Below are positions 41,952 to 49,861 of a stretch of DNA of 64,000 nucleotides, piece after piece (the first letter of the stretch is position 1; each line of letters begins with the position of its first letter). The DNA lies in assembly GCA_934456435.1 (NCBI GenBank), contig CAKSHH010000007.1, positions 1 to 64,000 on the forward strand, in the 5' to 3' direction. Both the position numbers and the translations under genes were made by a program. The notes beneath the pieces are model-generated. The model searched no databases, was not told the origin of the DNA, and saw only the letters and a program-made list of their open reading frames with translations. The DNA is from an uncultured Eubacteriales bacterium (lineage in GTDB: Bacteria > Bacillota > Clostridia > Oscillospirales > Acutalibacteraceae).

Positions 41952-41959
41952 TATGACAA

Positions 41960-42475
41960 ATGAAAAAGATGAAGAAAAGTACGGCATACACCGTACAGGC
42001 TGCGCTGATCGCCGCGCTGTATGCGGCGCTGACCTACGCGGTTGCTCCCCTTGCATTCGGAGCAACGCAATTCAGGATTTCCGAAGCGCTTACGGTTCTC
42101 CCGGTATTCACCCCGGCGGCAATACCCGGACTGGCAGTCGGCTGCGTTATCGCGAACATCGGCAGTCCCTACGGACCGATCGACATTGTTCTCGGCACCG
42201 CCGCAACTGTTCTGGCGGCATTGATGACAAGGCTGACGCGCGGCATCAGAGTGAAGAACATTCCCCTGCTGTCTTTGATTTTCCCGACAATTTTCAACGG
42301 AATAATCATCGGCGGAGAAATAATGATGTTCACCCCCGGACAGGCAGGAATCGTCGGCTTTCTGACCTCGGCATCCGGCGTCGCTCTCGGCGAACTGGTC
42401 GTCAGCTACACGCTCGGAATACTGCTTTTCCTCGGAATCGACCGCACTCATATATTTGACAAAATATCGAAATAA
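41960..42475 (+). CDS. queT: Queuosine precursor ECF transporter S component QueT
   Basis: A 171-aa membrane protein with about five helices. The N-terminal AALIAALYAALTYAVAP, then the ATQFRISEALTVLP block with conserved Phe-Arg-Ser-Glu, and SPYGPIDIVLG are QueT-like. It imports preQ1 or queuine via an ECF module. The preQ1-I riboswitch directly in front supports the assignment. Start 41960 has AAGGAG at 8 nt. Other queuosine genes are not in the window. Confidence 0.9.
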   Translation: MKKMKKSTAYTVQAALIAALYAALTYAVAPLAFGATQFRISEALTVLPVFTPAAIPGLAVGCVIANIGSPYGPIDIVLGTAATVLAALMTRLTRGIRVKNIPLLSLIFPTIFNGIIIGGEIMMFTPGQAGIVGFLTSASGVALGELVVSYTLGILLFLGIDRTHIFDKISK

Positions 42476-42501
42476 ACCACACAAACAGGTTCGGTGATTT
42501 A

Positions 42502-43587
42502 ATGAAAATCAGCTTTTTGATAAAAGACCTTTCCTCAGGCGGAACGCAGAGGGCTGCGGTATCGCTTGCCAATTATTTTTCCCTGCACGGGCACGATGCC
42601 GAAATCATTGCCTTTCACGGTGACGAAAGCTTTTATCCGCTTGAAGAGCTCGTCAAGGTTCGCTCCGCGGATTTTGACGACATAAAGCAAAACGCTTCCC
42701 TGGGCAGAATGCTCGGAGCCGTCAAAAGAATACTTAGAATCCGAAAGCTGGTTAAATCGGAAAAGCCGGACGTGCTGATAGGCATGAGCTTTTCAATGAC
42801 GTGGTACGCCGTGCTCGCATCCGTTTTCACAAGGACGAAATGCGTCGGCACGGAACGAAGCAATCCGTACAGCTACAAGGCGTCGAAGTTCAACACATTT
42901 CTCAGAAAATTCTTCTACCGCTTCACCGACGGATATATTTTTCAGACCGAGAAAGCTGCAAAATTTTTCAGGAGCAAAGCTTCTCATAAGGACGCAGTGA
43001 TCCCGAACGCAATATTCAACGAGACTGTTTACACTCTTTCCCCTCCTGCAGAACGCAAAAAAATTATCTGCGCGGCAGGCAGGCTCATCCGTTTGAAGCG
43101 TTTTGACATTCTGATAGACGCCTTTGCCGAGATCGCCGACCGTATTCCGGATTACAGGCTCTTCATCTTCGGCGAGGGTGAAGAAAAATCAGAGCTTGAA
43201 AATCAGATCAAGTATCTCGGACTTTCCGACAGGGTTATTCTTGCAGGTGCGGATCCGAACGCCGTCAAATTCATAAACTACGCCTGTGCGTTCGTGCTCT
43301 CGTCCGACCTGGAGGGAATGCCGAATGCCCTGCTTGAGGCCATGGCAATGGGCGTTCCGTGCATATCCACACGCTGTGAGCTCGGCCCCGAAGAGCTCAT
43401 TGAAAACGGAGTCAACGGTATACTCACCGACGTCGGAAACACGGAACAGCTTTCCAACGCGATGCTGACAATAATCGAGAACCCCGATATTGCCCAAAAG
43501 CTTTCGCAGAACGGAAGAAAGCTCATTAAATCCCACTCCATTGAAGCCATCAGCAACCAATGGCTGGAGTTTTTGAGGAAAATATAA
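42502..43587 (+). CDS. Glycosyltransferase family 4
   Basis: A 361-aa GT-B-fold transferase. N-terminal LIKDLSSGGTQRAAV acceptor-domain motif; C-terminal donor-binding site with SSDLEGMPNALLEAMAMG, where the EGMPNALLEA type motif is diagnostic of GT4. Retaining transfer from a nucleotide sugar. The GTGATTTA ATG start lacks a strong ribosome binding site. Probably transcribed with queT (26-nt gap), but functionally unrelated. Confidence 0.88.
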   Translation: MKISFLIKDLSSGGTQRAAVSLANYFSLHGHDAEIIAFHGDESFYPLEELVKVRSADFDDIKQNASLGRMLGAVKRILRIRKLVKSEKPDVLIGMSFSMTWYAVLASVFTRTKCVGTERSNPYSYKASKFNTFLRKFFYRFTDGYIFQTEKAAKFFRSKASHKDAVIPNAIFNETVYTLSPPAERKKIICAAGRLIRLKRFDILIDAFAEIADRIPDYRLFIFGEGEEKSELENQIKYLGLSDRVILAGADPNAVKFINYACAFVLSSDLEGMPNALLEAMAMGVPCISTRCELGPEELIENGVNGILTDVGNTEQLSNAMLTIIENPDIAQKLSQNGRKLIKSHSIEAISNQWLEFLRKI

Positions 43588-43598
43588 TAAAAACATAA

Positions 43599-43645
43599 AA
43601 AAGAAATCGCAAAGCCTGAATTACTAAGCTTTGCGATTTCTTTTA
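43599..43645. terminator. Bidirectional terminator
   Basis: AAGAAATCGCAAAGC/GCTTTGCGATTTCTT perfect 15-bp stem between convergent genes, with A/T runs on both sides. Confidence 0.9.
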
Positions 43646-44569
43646 CTTTATTATTTTTCTGACTTCATCTTCCGCTTTCATAAAGTCGTCCATGATCATC
43701 CGCTGATATTTTGTGAACTTCTTTTGGTCGCAGGAGCGTGACCAAAGGCTCATCGGAACGCCGACCTTGTTCATGTGATACTTTGCAATCTGCGGATAAG
43801 CGAGAACCTCCAGGAATGCCGCGAGTCCGATAAAGCTCTGAACTCTCTGCGCCTTTTCGGGCTCCTTGTCATAATTCTCACACAGCCATGCATAAAGATC
43901 GGGGTGACAGTTTGCCATGATTCCCGAAAAGCCCGCACAGCCGTGGCGGAGCGTGTGAAGAAGCGTCTGCGAATTTGCGTTGTAAAGCTTAATGCTCGTT
44001 CCCTTTAGCTGTTCAAGTCTTGCGTCGAGCATATCGGGGTCGCAGCAGGTGTCCTTGATAAAGGTAAATCTGCCCGTTGAAATACACCAATCGAGAATTT
44101 TCGGAGTGAGGATTCTCTTGTACGGATAGGGGCATTCATAGATGCCGATCGCAATATCGTCGGGAAGCTTTGAAAGAAGATACTCGGCATTTTTTATCCA
44201 AACGTCGTCGCCGTCATTGTGAAGGTCAAGCCTGTTGCTTACCCAGACAATAGCGTCCACTCCCGTCTGAGCCATTGCGGTCATCTCGGCAATCTGCGCG
44301 TTCATATCATCGGAGTTGTGACCGGAAGCCACGACGGAAATATTTTTTCCGCTCTCCTTTACGGTCTCAACAACCGTTTTGGCAATCTTCACCTTTTCGT
44401 CAAGCGAGAGATAGATCATTTCACTCGACTGACATACGGCAAAAATTCCCGTACAACCCATTTTTATGTACCAGTTTGTAATATTCTTTACCGCCTCGTA
44501 GTCAACGGTATTGTCGTCGTGATACGGAGTTATCATCGTCGGGAATGTGCCCTTGTTTATATCTTTCAT
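43643..44569 (-). CDS. Dihydrodipicolinate synthase/N-acetylneuraminate lyase family protein
   Basis: A 308-aa class I aldolase. Schiff-base Lys172 (FIKDTC) and Tyr144 (IYECPYP) are at the expected spacing. The loop normally carrying the TT pair is degenerate (FAVCQSSEM), so it is probably not true DapA but a related lyase acting on a sugar acid. Start 44569 has GGGAGG. Monocistronic. Confidence 0.85.
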   Translation of the reverse strand: MKDINKGTFPTMITPYHDDNTVDYEAVKNITNWYIKMGCTGIFAVCQSSEMIYLSLDEKVKIAKTVVETVKESGKNISVVASGHNSDDMNAQIAEMTAMAQTGVDAIVWVSNRLDLHNDGDDVWIKNAEYLLSKLPDDIAIGIYECPYPYKRILTPKILDWCISTGRFTFIKDTCCDPDMLDARLEQLKGTSIKLYNANSQTLLHTLRHGCAGFSGIMANCHPDLYAWLCENYDKEPEKAQRVQSFIGLAAFLEVLAYPQIAKYHMNKVGVPMSLWSRSCDQKKFTKYQRMIMDDFMKAEDEVRKIIK

Positions 44570-44591
44570 TTTTTTACCTCCCGGTATTTTT

Positions 44592-44624
44592 AAGGCAATA
44601 CCGCACAAATCGGGGTGCCGCCTT
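44592..44624. repeat. Family E palindrome, decayed
   Basis: AAGGCAATACCGCACA is intact; the right arm is degraded to GTGCCGCCTT. In the leader region of the DapA-like gene. Apart from this and the promoter at 44762, nothing else is seen in 44570-44829. Confidence 0.6.
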
Positions 44625-44761
44625 AATTATGATTATAATTCATCGGAAAGAAAAAATCAATACGCCGCCGATAAATCGCCGTTCCGATGTCATTACTGCG
44701 GCAATTCACCGCTTGCCGATAAACAATTATGCTCTTCTGACCGAAAAAGTGTAATATTTTG

Positions 44762-44791
44762 TTGAAATCCGCAGCATGATTATGTTATAAT
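44762..44791 (+). promoter_or_regulatory. Promoter of the nrdR operon
   Basis: TTGAAA, 18-nt spacer, TATAAT. No clear NrdR box is visible next to it. Confidence 0.65.
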
Positions 44792-44829
44792 ACAATATAT
44801 AATTATTTAGAGTATTGGATGTGATTTCG

Positions 44830-45291
44830 ATGAAATGTCCGTTTTGCGGCTACTCCGAAAGCAAGGTTATTGACTCCCGTCCCACAGACGAGGGCGAGCG
44901 TATTCGCAGAAGAAGAGAGTGTATGAACTGCGGAAAAAGGTTCACCACCTATGAAATCATTGAAAGTGTACCCATCATCGTGGTAAAGAAAGACAAGTCC
45001 AGAGAGTCCTTTGACAGGAACAAGCTCTTCAACGGACTTCTCAGAGCGTGCGAAAAGCGCCCGGTTTCCATTGAAACGATTGAGAAAATCGTCGATGAAA
45101 TCGAAACCACATTGCAGAACTCACTTGACCGTGAGGTTACCTCCATTCACATCGGAGAGCTTGCAATGGATAAGCTCAAGGACACCGATGAGGTTGCTTA
45201 CGTTCGCTTTGCTTCGGTTTACAGACAGTTCAAGGACATCAACACCTTTATGGATGAGCTTGCAAAGCTCCTCGGCGAAAAAAATAATTAA
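44830..45291 (+). CDS. nrdR: Transcriptional repressor NrdR
   Basis: A 153-aa regulator of ribonucleotide reductase genes. N-terminal zinc ribbon with CPFC (3-6) and CMNC (31-34) around RRRREC, then an ATP-cone domain (IIVVKKDKSRESFDRNKL onward). ATG 44830 is used because the zinc-binding MKCPFCG start is invariant in the family. No nrd genes lie nearby. The next gene follows after 15 nt. Confidence 0.95.
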   Translation: MKCPFCGYSESKVIDSRPTDEGERIRRRRECMNCGKRFTTYEIIESVPIIVVKKDKSRESFDRNKLFNGLLRACEKRPVSIETIEKIVDEIETTLQNSLDREVTSIHIGELAMDKLKDTDEVAYVRFASVYRQFKDINTFMDELAKLLGEKNN

Positions 45292-45306
45292 GTGAGATGA
45301 TTTGCT

Positions 45307-46278
45307 GTGAAAAAGACAAAGAATAAAGCTCTTAAGGTCGGCCTCGGCGTTACGGCTACCGCCTTTGCAGTTGCCGATCTCGCCTGCGACTTCGCAATCA
45401 AACGTCCGGATCCCAACAAAAAGAAGAAGCCGGAAACACGCGAAATGTACATAAAAAGAGCGGAGATCAGAAAGCAGAACAACCAGCGTCTTTATGACCT
45501 GAATCCCGAAGACCTGACGATAAAAAGCGTTGACGGGCTCAATATGAAAGCCTGGTATCTTCCTGCCGAAAAGGAGTCTAAGCGCTTCGTTATCTGCGTG
45601 CACGGACACAAGTGCAACGGTCCCGACGAGTTCAGCCACATTATGCCGTTCTACCACTATGACCTCGGCTACAACTACCTCCTCCCCGACCTGACTGGTC
45701 ACGGAAGAAGCGAGGGCGAATACATCGGCTTCGGCTCGTTTGACGCAAAAAACATTCTCCTCTGGGTGGACTATCTCATCAACCGCTTCGGAAGCGACAT
45801 TGAGATAATTCTGCACGGAATTTCCATGGGCGCGGCAACCGTTATGAACTGCAACGAAATGTCGCCGCCGGATCAGGTCAAGCTCATCATCGAGGACTGC
45901 GGCTTCATCAGCGCGGAAGCTGTTATGAACAACACCCTCAAGGATATGATAGGATTCAAATTTATGCCGATCGTCAAGCTCGGCAGTCTTGTCAGCAAGG
46001 TCAAGGCGGGCTATTTCTTCTCGGAAAGCGATCCGCTCAAGAATATGAACAAGGCAAAGAACCCGGTTCTGTTCATTCACGGCGAAGAGGATACTTATGT
46101 CCCATTTGAATACGGAAAAAAGCTCTACGACGCCTGCCCGACGCCTAAGGATTACCTTTGGGTACCGAACACAGTTCACGCGTTCAGCTACTACAACGCC
46201 AAGGACGAGTATGAGCAGAAAATAAAAGATTTCATCGCAAAATATATGGATAAAAAAGATGAAAAAGTGACAGTATAA
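45307..46278 (+). CDS. Alpha/beta-hydrolase with N-terminal membrane anchor
   Basis: A 323-aa protein. One N-terminal hydrophobic segment (about 10-30) followed by a basic stretch. Hydrolase fold with oxyanion CVHGHKCNG, nucleophile Ser173 in HGISMG, Asp262 and His291. The family includes serine esterases and peptidases (YqkD/BAAT-like); substrate unknown. GTG start 45307. In operon with nrdR and ended by the hairpin at 46308. Confidence 0.85.
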   Translation: MKKTKNKALKVGLGVTATAFAVADLACDFAIKRPDPNKKKKPETREMYIKRAEIRKQNNQRLYDLNPEDLTIKSVDGLNMKAWYLPAEKESKRFVICVHGHKCNGPDEFSHIMPFYHYDLGYNYLLPDLTGHGRSEGEYIGFGSFDAKNILLWVDYLINRFGSDIEIILHGISMGAATVMNCNEMSPPDQVKLIIEDCGFISAEAVMNNTLKDMIGFKFMPIVKLGSLVSKVKAGYFFSESDPLKNMNKAKNPVLFIHGEEDTYVPFEYGKKLYDACPTPKDYLWVPNTVHAFSYYNAKDEYEQKIKDFIAKYMDKKDEKVTV

Positions 46279-46307
46279 TAATAGGAAAACCCGACTTATG
46301 CCGGATA

Positions 46308-46334
46308 AAGGGCACTTATGTGCCCTTTGCTTTT
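46308..46334 (+). terminator. Terminator after the hydrolase gene
   Basis: AAAGGGCAC TTAT GTGCCCTTT stem followed by GCTTTT. The T run is short, so read-through into the aminotransferase is possible. Confidence 0.65.
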
Positions 46335-46344
46335 GGAGGAAAAA

Positions 46345-47616
46345 ATGGAGTACAAAAACTTATCAAAAGACGAACTCATAAAAATGAAAGCGGAGCTTGA
46401 AGCCGCATATAACGATTTCAAGTCGGCAGGACTCAGCCTTGATATGTCGCGCGGCAAGCCGAACAAGGTTCAGCTCGATTTGACGAACGATATGCTCGAC
46501 ATTGTCAACTCTTCAAGCGATATGAAAGCCTCGGACGGTATGGAGACCAGAAACTACGGCGGTCTCACGGGAATCCCGGAGTGCCGCAGGCTGATGGCTG
46601 AGCTCATGGACGTTGACGAAAAGAACGTCATTGTCGGCGGAGTCGCAAGCCTTACCCTCATGTACGATTACATCTCACAATGTATGGTCTTCGGCTGCGG
46701 CTCAGAGCCGTGGATAAAGCAGGGAGAAATCAAATTTCTCTGTCCCTGCCCCGGATATGACAGACATTTCAGAGTTCTTGAGCATTTCGGCATAAAGATG
46801 ATAAATATAAATATGAACGACGACGGCCCCGATATGGACAGCATTGAGGAATACGTCAAGGACGAAAAGGTCAAGGGACTTTTCTGCGTGCCCAAGTATT
46901 CCAATCCCGACGGAATAACGTTTTCCGACGAGGTTGTCCGCCGCTTTGCCGCTCTGAAACCTGCGGCAAAGGATTTCAGAGTAATCTGGGACAACGCCTA
47001 CATTGTTCACGACATAAACGACACACCCGACGAGCTTCTCAACATTTTTGACGAAGCAAAGAAATTCGGCAGCGAGGATCTCTTCATCGAGGTTGCCTCC
47101 ACGTCGAAAATCAGCTTTGCGGGCGCCGGAATTTCAGCAATCGCCGCGTCCGACAGCAACATTGCCGCAATCAAGGAGCGTATGGGTGTTCAGATAATTT
47201 CAAACGACAAGGTCAACCAGCTCCGACACGCGCGCTATTTCAAAGACCTTGACGGCATAAAGGCGCACATGAAGAAGCACGCCGCAATTCTCAAGCCGAA
47301 GTTCGACGCAGTCACAAGCGGATTTGCTAAAGCCTTTGACGGAACGGGAATTGCGCACTGGAAAAATCCGAACGGCGGCTATTTCATCAGCCTTTACGTC
47401 ATGAACGGCTGTGCGAAGCGCGTCGGTCAGCTCTGCAAGGAAGCAGGTCTCACGCTCACGACCGTCGGCGCGACCTATCCCTACGGCATTGACCCCGATG
47501 ACAGCAACATAAGAATTGCGCCGTCATATCCCGACGTTGACGAGCTGGAGAAGGCCGTTGAGCTTCTTTGCGTATGCGTCAAGCTGGCGGCAATCGAAAA
47601 ACTTATTGAAGAGTGA
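46345..47616 (+). CDS. Aminotransferase class I (AspAT type)
   Basis: A 423-aa PLP enzyme. PLP lysine Lys255 (ASTSKISFAG), NPDG at 187-190 and DNAY at 216-219. Close to the bacterial aspartate aminotransferase group with a MocR-like layout; a role in aspartate or glutamate metabolism is likely, the exact substrate not certain. Start 46345 has TGGAGGA. The stop overlaps possible start codons of the acyl-CoA ligase gene. Confidence 0.88.
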   Translation: MEYKNLSKDELIKMKAELEAAYNDFKSAGLSLDMSRGKPNKVQLDLTNDMLDIVNSSSDMKASDGMETRNYGGLTGIPECRRLMAELMDVDEKNVIVGGVASLTLMYDYISQCMVFGCGSEPWIKQGEIKFLCPCPGYDRHFRVLEHFGIKMININMNDDGPDMDSIEEYVKDEKVKGLFCVPKYSNPDGITFSDEVVRRFAALKPAAKDFRVIWDNAYIVHDINDTPDELLNIFDEAKKFGSEDLFIEVASTSKISFAGAGISAIAASDSNIAAIKERMGVQIISNDKVNQLRHARYFKDLDGIKAHMKKHAAILKPKFDAVTSGFAKAFDGTGIAHWKNPNGGYFISLYVMNGCAKRVGQLCKEAGLTLTTVGATYPYGIDPDDSNIRIAPSYPDVDELEKAVELLCVCVKLAAIEKLIEE

Positions 47617-47621
47617 TGCAA

Positions 47622-49322
47622 ATGAACCGTCCCATATATGAAGTAAGAGAATTTCATAATTTCAGGGAGCTTCTGAATCAGAGTGAAGCGCTTTACGGAA
47701 ACAGCCCTGCTTTCAAGGTCAAGAACCAGATCGGTCAGATCCTTGACATCAGCTACACCCATTTTAAGGGCGACGTTGAGGCTCTCGGAACAGCTCTGCT
47801 TGACCTCGGACTCGGCGGAGCGAGGATAGCCGTTGCAGGTGCTAACAGCTACAAATGGTGCCTGAGCTATATGGCTGTCGGCTGCGGAGTCGGCGTTGTT
47901 GTCCCGACGGACAAGGAGCTTCCGTTTGACGACATCAAAAGCATACTTGAGGTTTCGGAGACAAAGGCGATTATTTTCGACAAGAAATTCGGCGACAAGC
48001 TTTTTGAAAACCGCGACAAGCTTCCGAAAGGGCTCATACTCATATCAATGGAGCAGCGCAAGGACGAAAACGGCATACTTTCCTTTGACAGCCTGCTGAA
48101 CAACGGCTACCGCCTTATCGGCAAGGGCTACACGGAGTATCTCGACCGTGACGTTGAGGGCAACAAAATGACCGTTCTTCTGTTCACATCGGGCACAACG
48201 GGAATGTCGAAAGCCGTTATGCTCAGCGCCGACAATATCTGTTCCGACGTCCGCTCGATTATGGGCTTTGTAAAAATCAACAAGGGCGAGCGCATACTCT
48301 CTATACTGCCGATTCATCACACTTACGAATGTACCGTAACCTTTCTGTGCTGTGTCTACGGCGGAGTAACGATATGCTTCTGTGACGGACTGCGCTATAT
48401 AACAAAGAACCTGGAAGAATACAAGCCGCACATTCTCATCGTCGTTCCTCTTGTGCTTGAAAAATTCTACAAGCGAATCATGAAAGCGATTGAAAAGGAG
48501 CGCGGAGGTATTGCCAAGGTCGCTCTCGGCAGCGTTATCACAAGGGCGGCAGGCGCGGCGAAGCTTGACGTTTCAAGCCTCTTCTTCGGCAAGATCAAAA
48601 AGGCTTTCGGTGGCTCGATTCGTCTCATCATTTCCGGCGCCGCAGGCATTGACCCCGAAATAATTAAAAATATGAACCGTTTTGGCATCCGTACTTTCCA
48701 GGGCTACGGATTGACGGAATGTGCTCCGATCGTAATCTGCAACAGCGACAAGGACAATAAATACGACTCGATCGGCAAACCGATTCCCGGCGTTGAGGCT
48801 AAGATTTCAAAGCCCGACGAGAACGGAATCGGCGAAATATGCGTCAAAGGTTCCATGGTTATGCTCGGCTACTACAAGGATCCCGAAGCGACGCGCGCCG
48901 CTTTCGACAGCGACGGCTGGTACCACACGGGCGACCTCGGACGGGTTGACCGCGAGGGTCACTACTATATATGCGGACGCTGTAAAAGCGTCATAGTTAC
49001 AACGAATGGAAAGAACGTCTATCCCGAAGAGCTTGAAAGTATGCTTCTCAAGGAGGACGCGGTCAAGGAATGTATCGTAACGGGACGCGAGGACGAAAGG
49101 GGCAACACCATTGTGTTTGCGCGTATTTTCCCGGACAAGAAAGCGATCGGCGCAATGTACGGCAACCGCAACATCTCCGACAAGGAGGTCAGCAAAGCCA
49201 TCTCCGACGTGGTCAAAAAAATCAACTCTCAGGTCGTAAGCTACAAATCAATCAAGCGTTTTGAAATCGTCAGCAAAGAGTTTGAGAAAACCACGACGTC
49301 GAAAATCAAGAGAAACCAGTAA
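47622..49322 (+). CDS. Long-chain acyl-CoA synthetase-like AMP-forming ligase
   Basis: A 566-aa ANL-superfamily enzyme that activates a carboxylic acid via an acyl-AMP. P-loop TSGTTGMSK (189-197), adenylation motif GYGLTECAP near 365, YHTGDLG and the C-terminal lysine in TSKIKRN. Best match by eye is fatty acyl-CoA synthetase. Start is uncertain: ATG 47622 has GAAGAG at 8 nt, ATG 47616 overlaps the preceding stop. Confidence 0.88.
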   Translation: MNRPIYEVREFHNFRELLNQSEALYGNSPAFKVKNQIGQILDISYTHFKGDVEALGTALLDLGLGGARIAVAGANSYKWCLSYMAVGCGVGVVVPTDKELPFDDIKSILEVSETKAIIFDKKFGDKLFENRDKLPKGLILISMEQRKDENGILSFDSLLNNGYRLIGKGYTEYLDRDVEGNKMTVLLFTSGTTGMSKAVMLSADNICSDVRSIMGFVKINKGERILSILPIHHTYECTVTFLCCVYGGVTICFCDGLRYITKNLEEYKPHILIVVPLVLEKFYKRIMKAIEKERGGIAKVALGSVITRAAGAAKLDVSSLFFGKIKKAFGGSIRLIISGAAGIDPEIIKNMNRFGIRTFQGYGLTECAPIVICNSDKDNKYDSIGKPIPGVEAKISKPDENGIGEICVKGSMVMLGYYKDPEATRAAFDSDGWYHTGDLGRVDREGHYYICGRCKSVIVTTNGKNVYPEELESMLLKEDAVKECIVTGREDERGNTIVFARIFPDKKAIGAMYGNRNISDKEVSKAISDVVKKINSQVVSYKSIKRFEIVSKEFEKTTTSKIKRNQ

Positions 49323-49333
49323 TAATAAATTTT

Positions 49334-49367
49334 CCCTCCTCATATTTTTAAACGAGGAGGGATTTTT
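49334..49367 (+). terminator. Terminator hairpin containing the next gene's ribosome binding site
   Basis: CCCTCCTC (49334-49341) pairs with GAGGAGGG (49354-49361), followed by ATTTTT and then ATG at 49368. The right arm is also the ribosome binding site of the 49368 gene. Confidence 0.8.
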
Positions 49368-49778
49368 ATGCCCAAGAAAAAAAAGAGAAAACCGTCAAAG
49401 GAAGCGGCGGATCCCATTAACATAATCATTAAGGCTCTCATCGGTTCGCTTGTCAACATCATTATCTTTTTCGCGCTTTCGGCAGCCTTTTCCTTTATTT
49501 GTCTGAAAGCCGACCTTGACGAAGCCTTGCTTAAATACTTTGTTTTTGCAGCCGCGGCGATTTCGGGTCTCATCGGAGGATTCACGGCAGTCAGACCTAT
49601 CCGAAAGAACGGACTGCTTATCGGCGGAGCCTGCGCCCTGCCGGCGTTTCTCATAATTTTTCTCATCTCGTCAATCTTGAGCCGAACGGGCATCGCGGTA
49701 TCCGGCTGGATCGCCGCGCTGATAATGACCCTCGCTTCCGCCCTCGGAGGAATACTGAGCGCAAACCGCAGAAAGTGA
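49368..49778 (+). CDS. Small membrane protein, TIGR04086-like
   Basis: A 136-aa protein with a basic N-terminus (MPKKKKRKPS) and four hydrophobic helices. Size and pattern recall the TIGR04086 putative membrane family in Clostridia; not verified. The start follows a hairpin that sequesters its ribosome binding site (49334-49367), so expression may be low or conditional. Confidence 0.7.
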   Translation: MPKKKKRKPSKEAADPINIIIKALIGSLVNIIIFFALSAAFSFICLKADLDEALLKYFVFAAAAISGLIGGFTAVRPIRKNGLLIGGACALPAFLIIFLISSILSRTGIAVSGWIAALIMTLASALGGILSANRRK

Positions 49779-49793
49779 TTTGCTTGAGAATCG

Positions 49794-49813
49794 AAGTGTG
49801 CGGTATTGCCTTG
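49794..49813. repeat. Family E half element
   Basis: AAGTGTGCGGTATTGCCTT, one arm only. Its TTGCCT supplies the -35 box of the promoter at 49806. Confidence 0.55.
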
Positions 49814-49834
49814 AACCCCAAAATATGGTAAGAT
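49806..49834 (+). promoter_or_regulatory. Predicted promoter of the DUF4091 gene
   Basis: TTGCCT, 17-nt spacer, TAAGAT; 28 nt before the ATG. Confidence 0.5.
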
Positions 49835-49861
49835 AAAGAAAAATGTACGGAGCTGAAAAAT

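Noticed and set aside
44780..44815. NrdR box upstream of nrdR
   Set aside because: ACAATATATAAT resembles half of the consensus, but no paired box with the known spacing is present.
45121..46179. Long antisense frame across the nrdR/hydrolase genes
   Set aside because: Shadow of biased codon use in the real genes; nrdR and the hydrolase have intact motifs on the plus strand.
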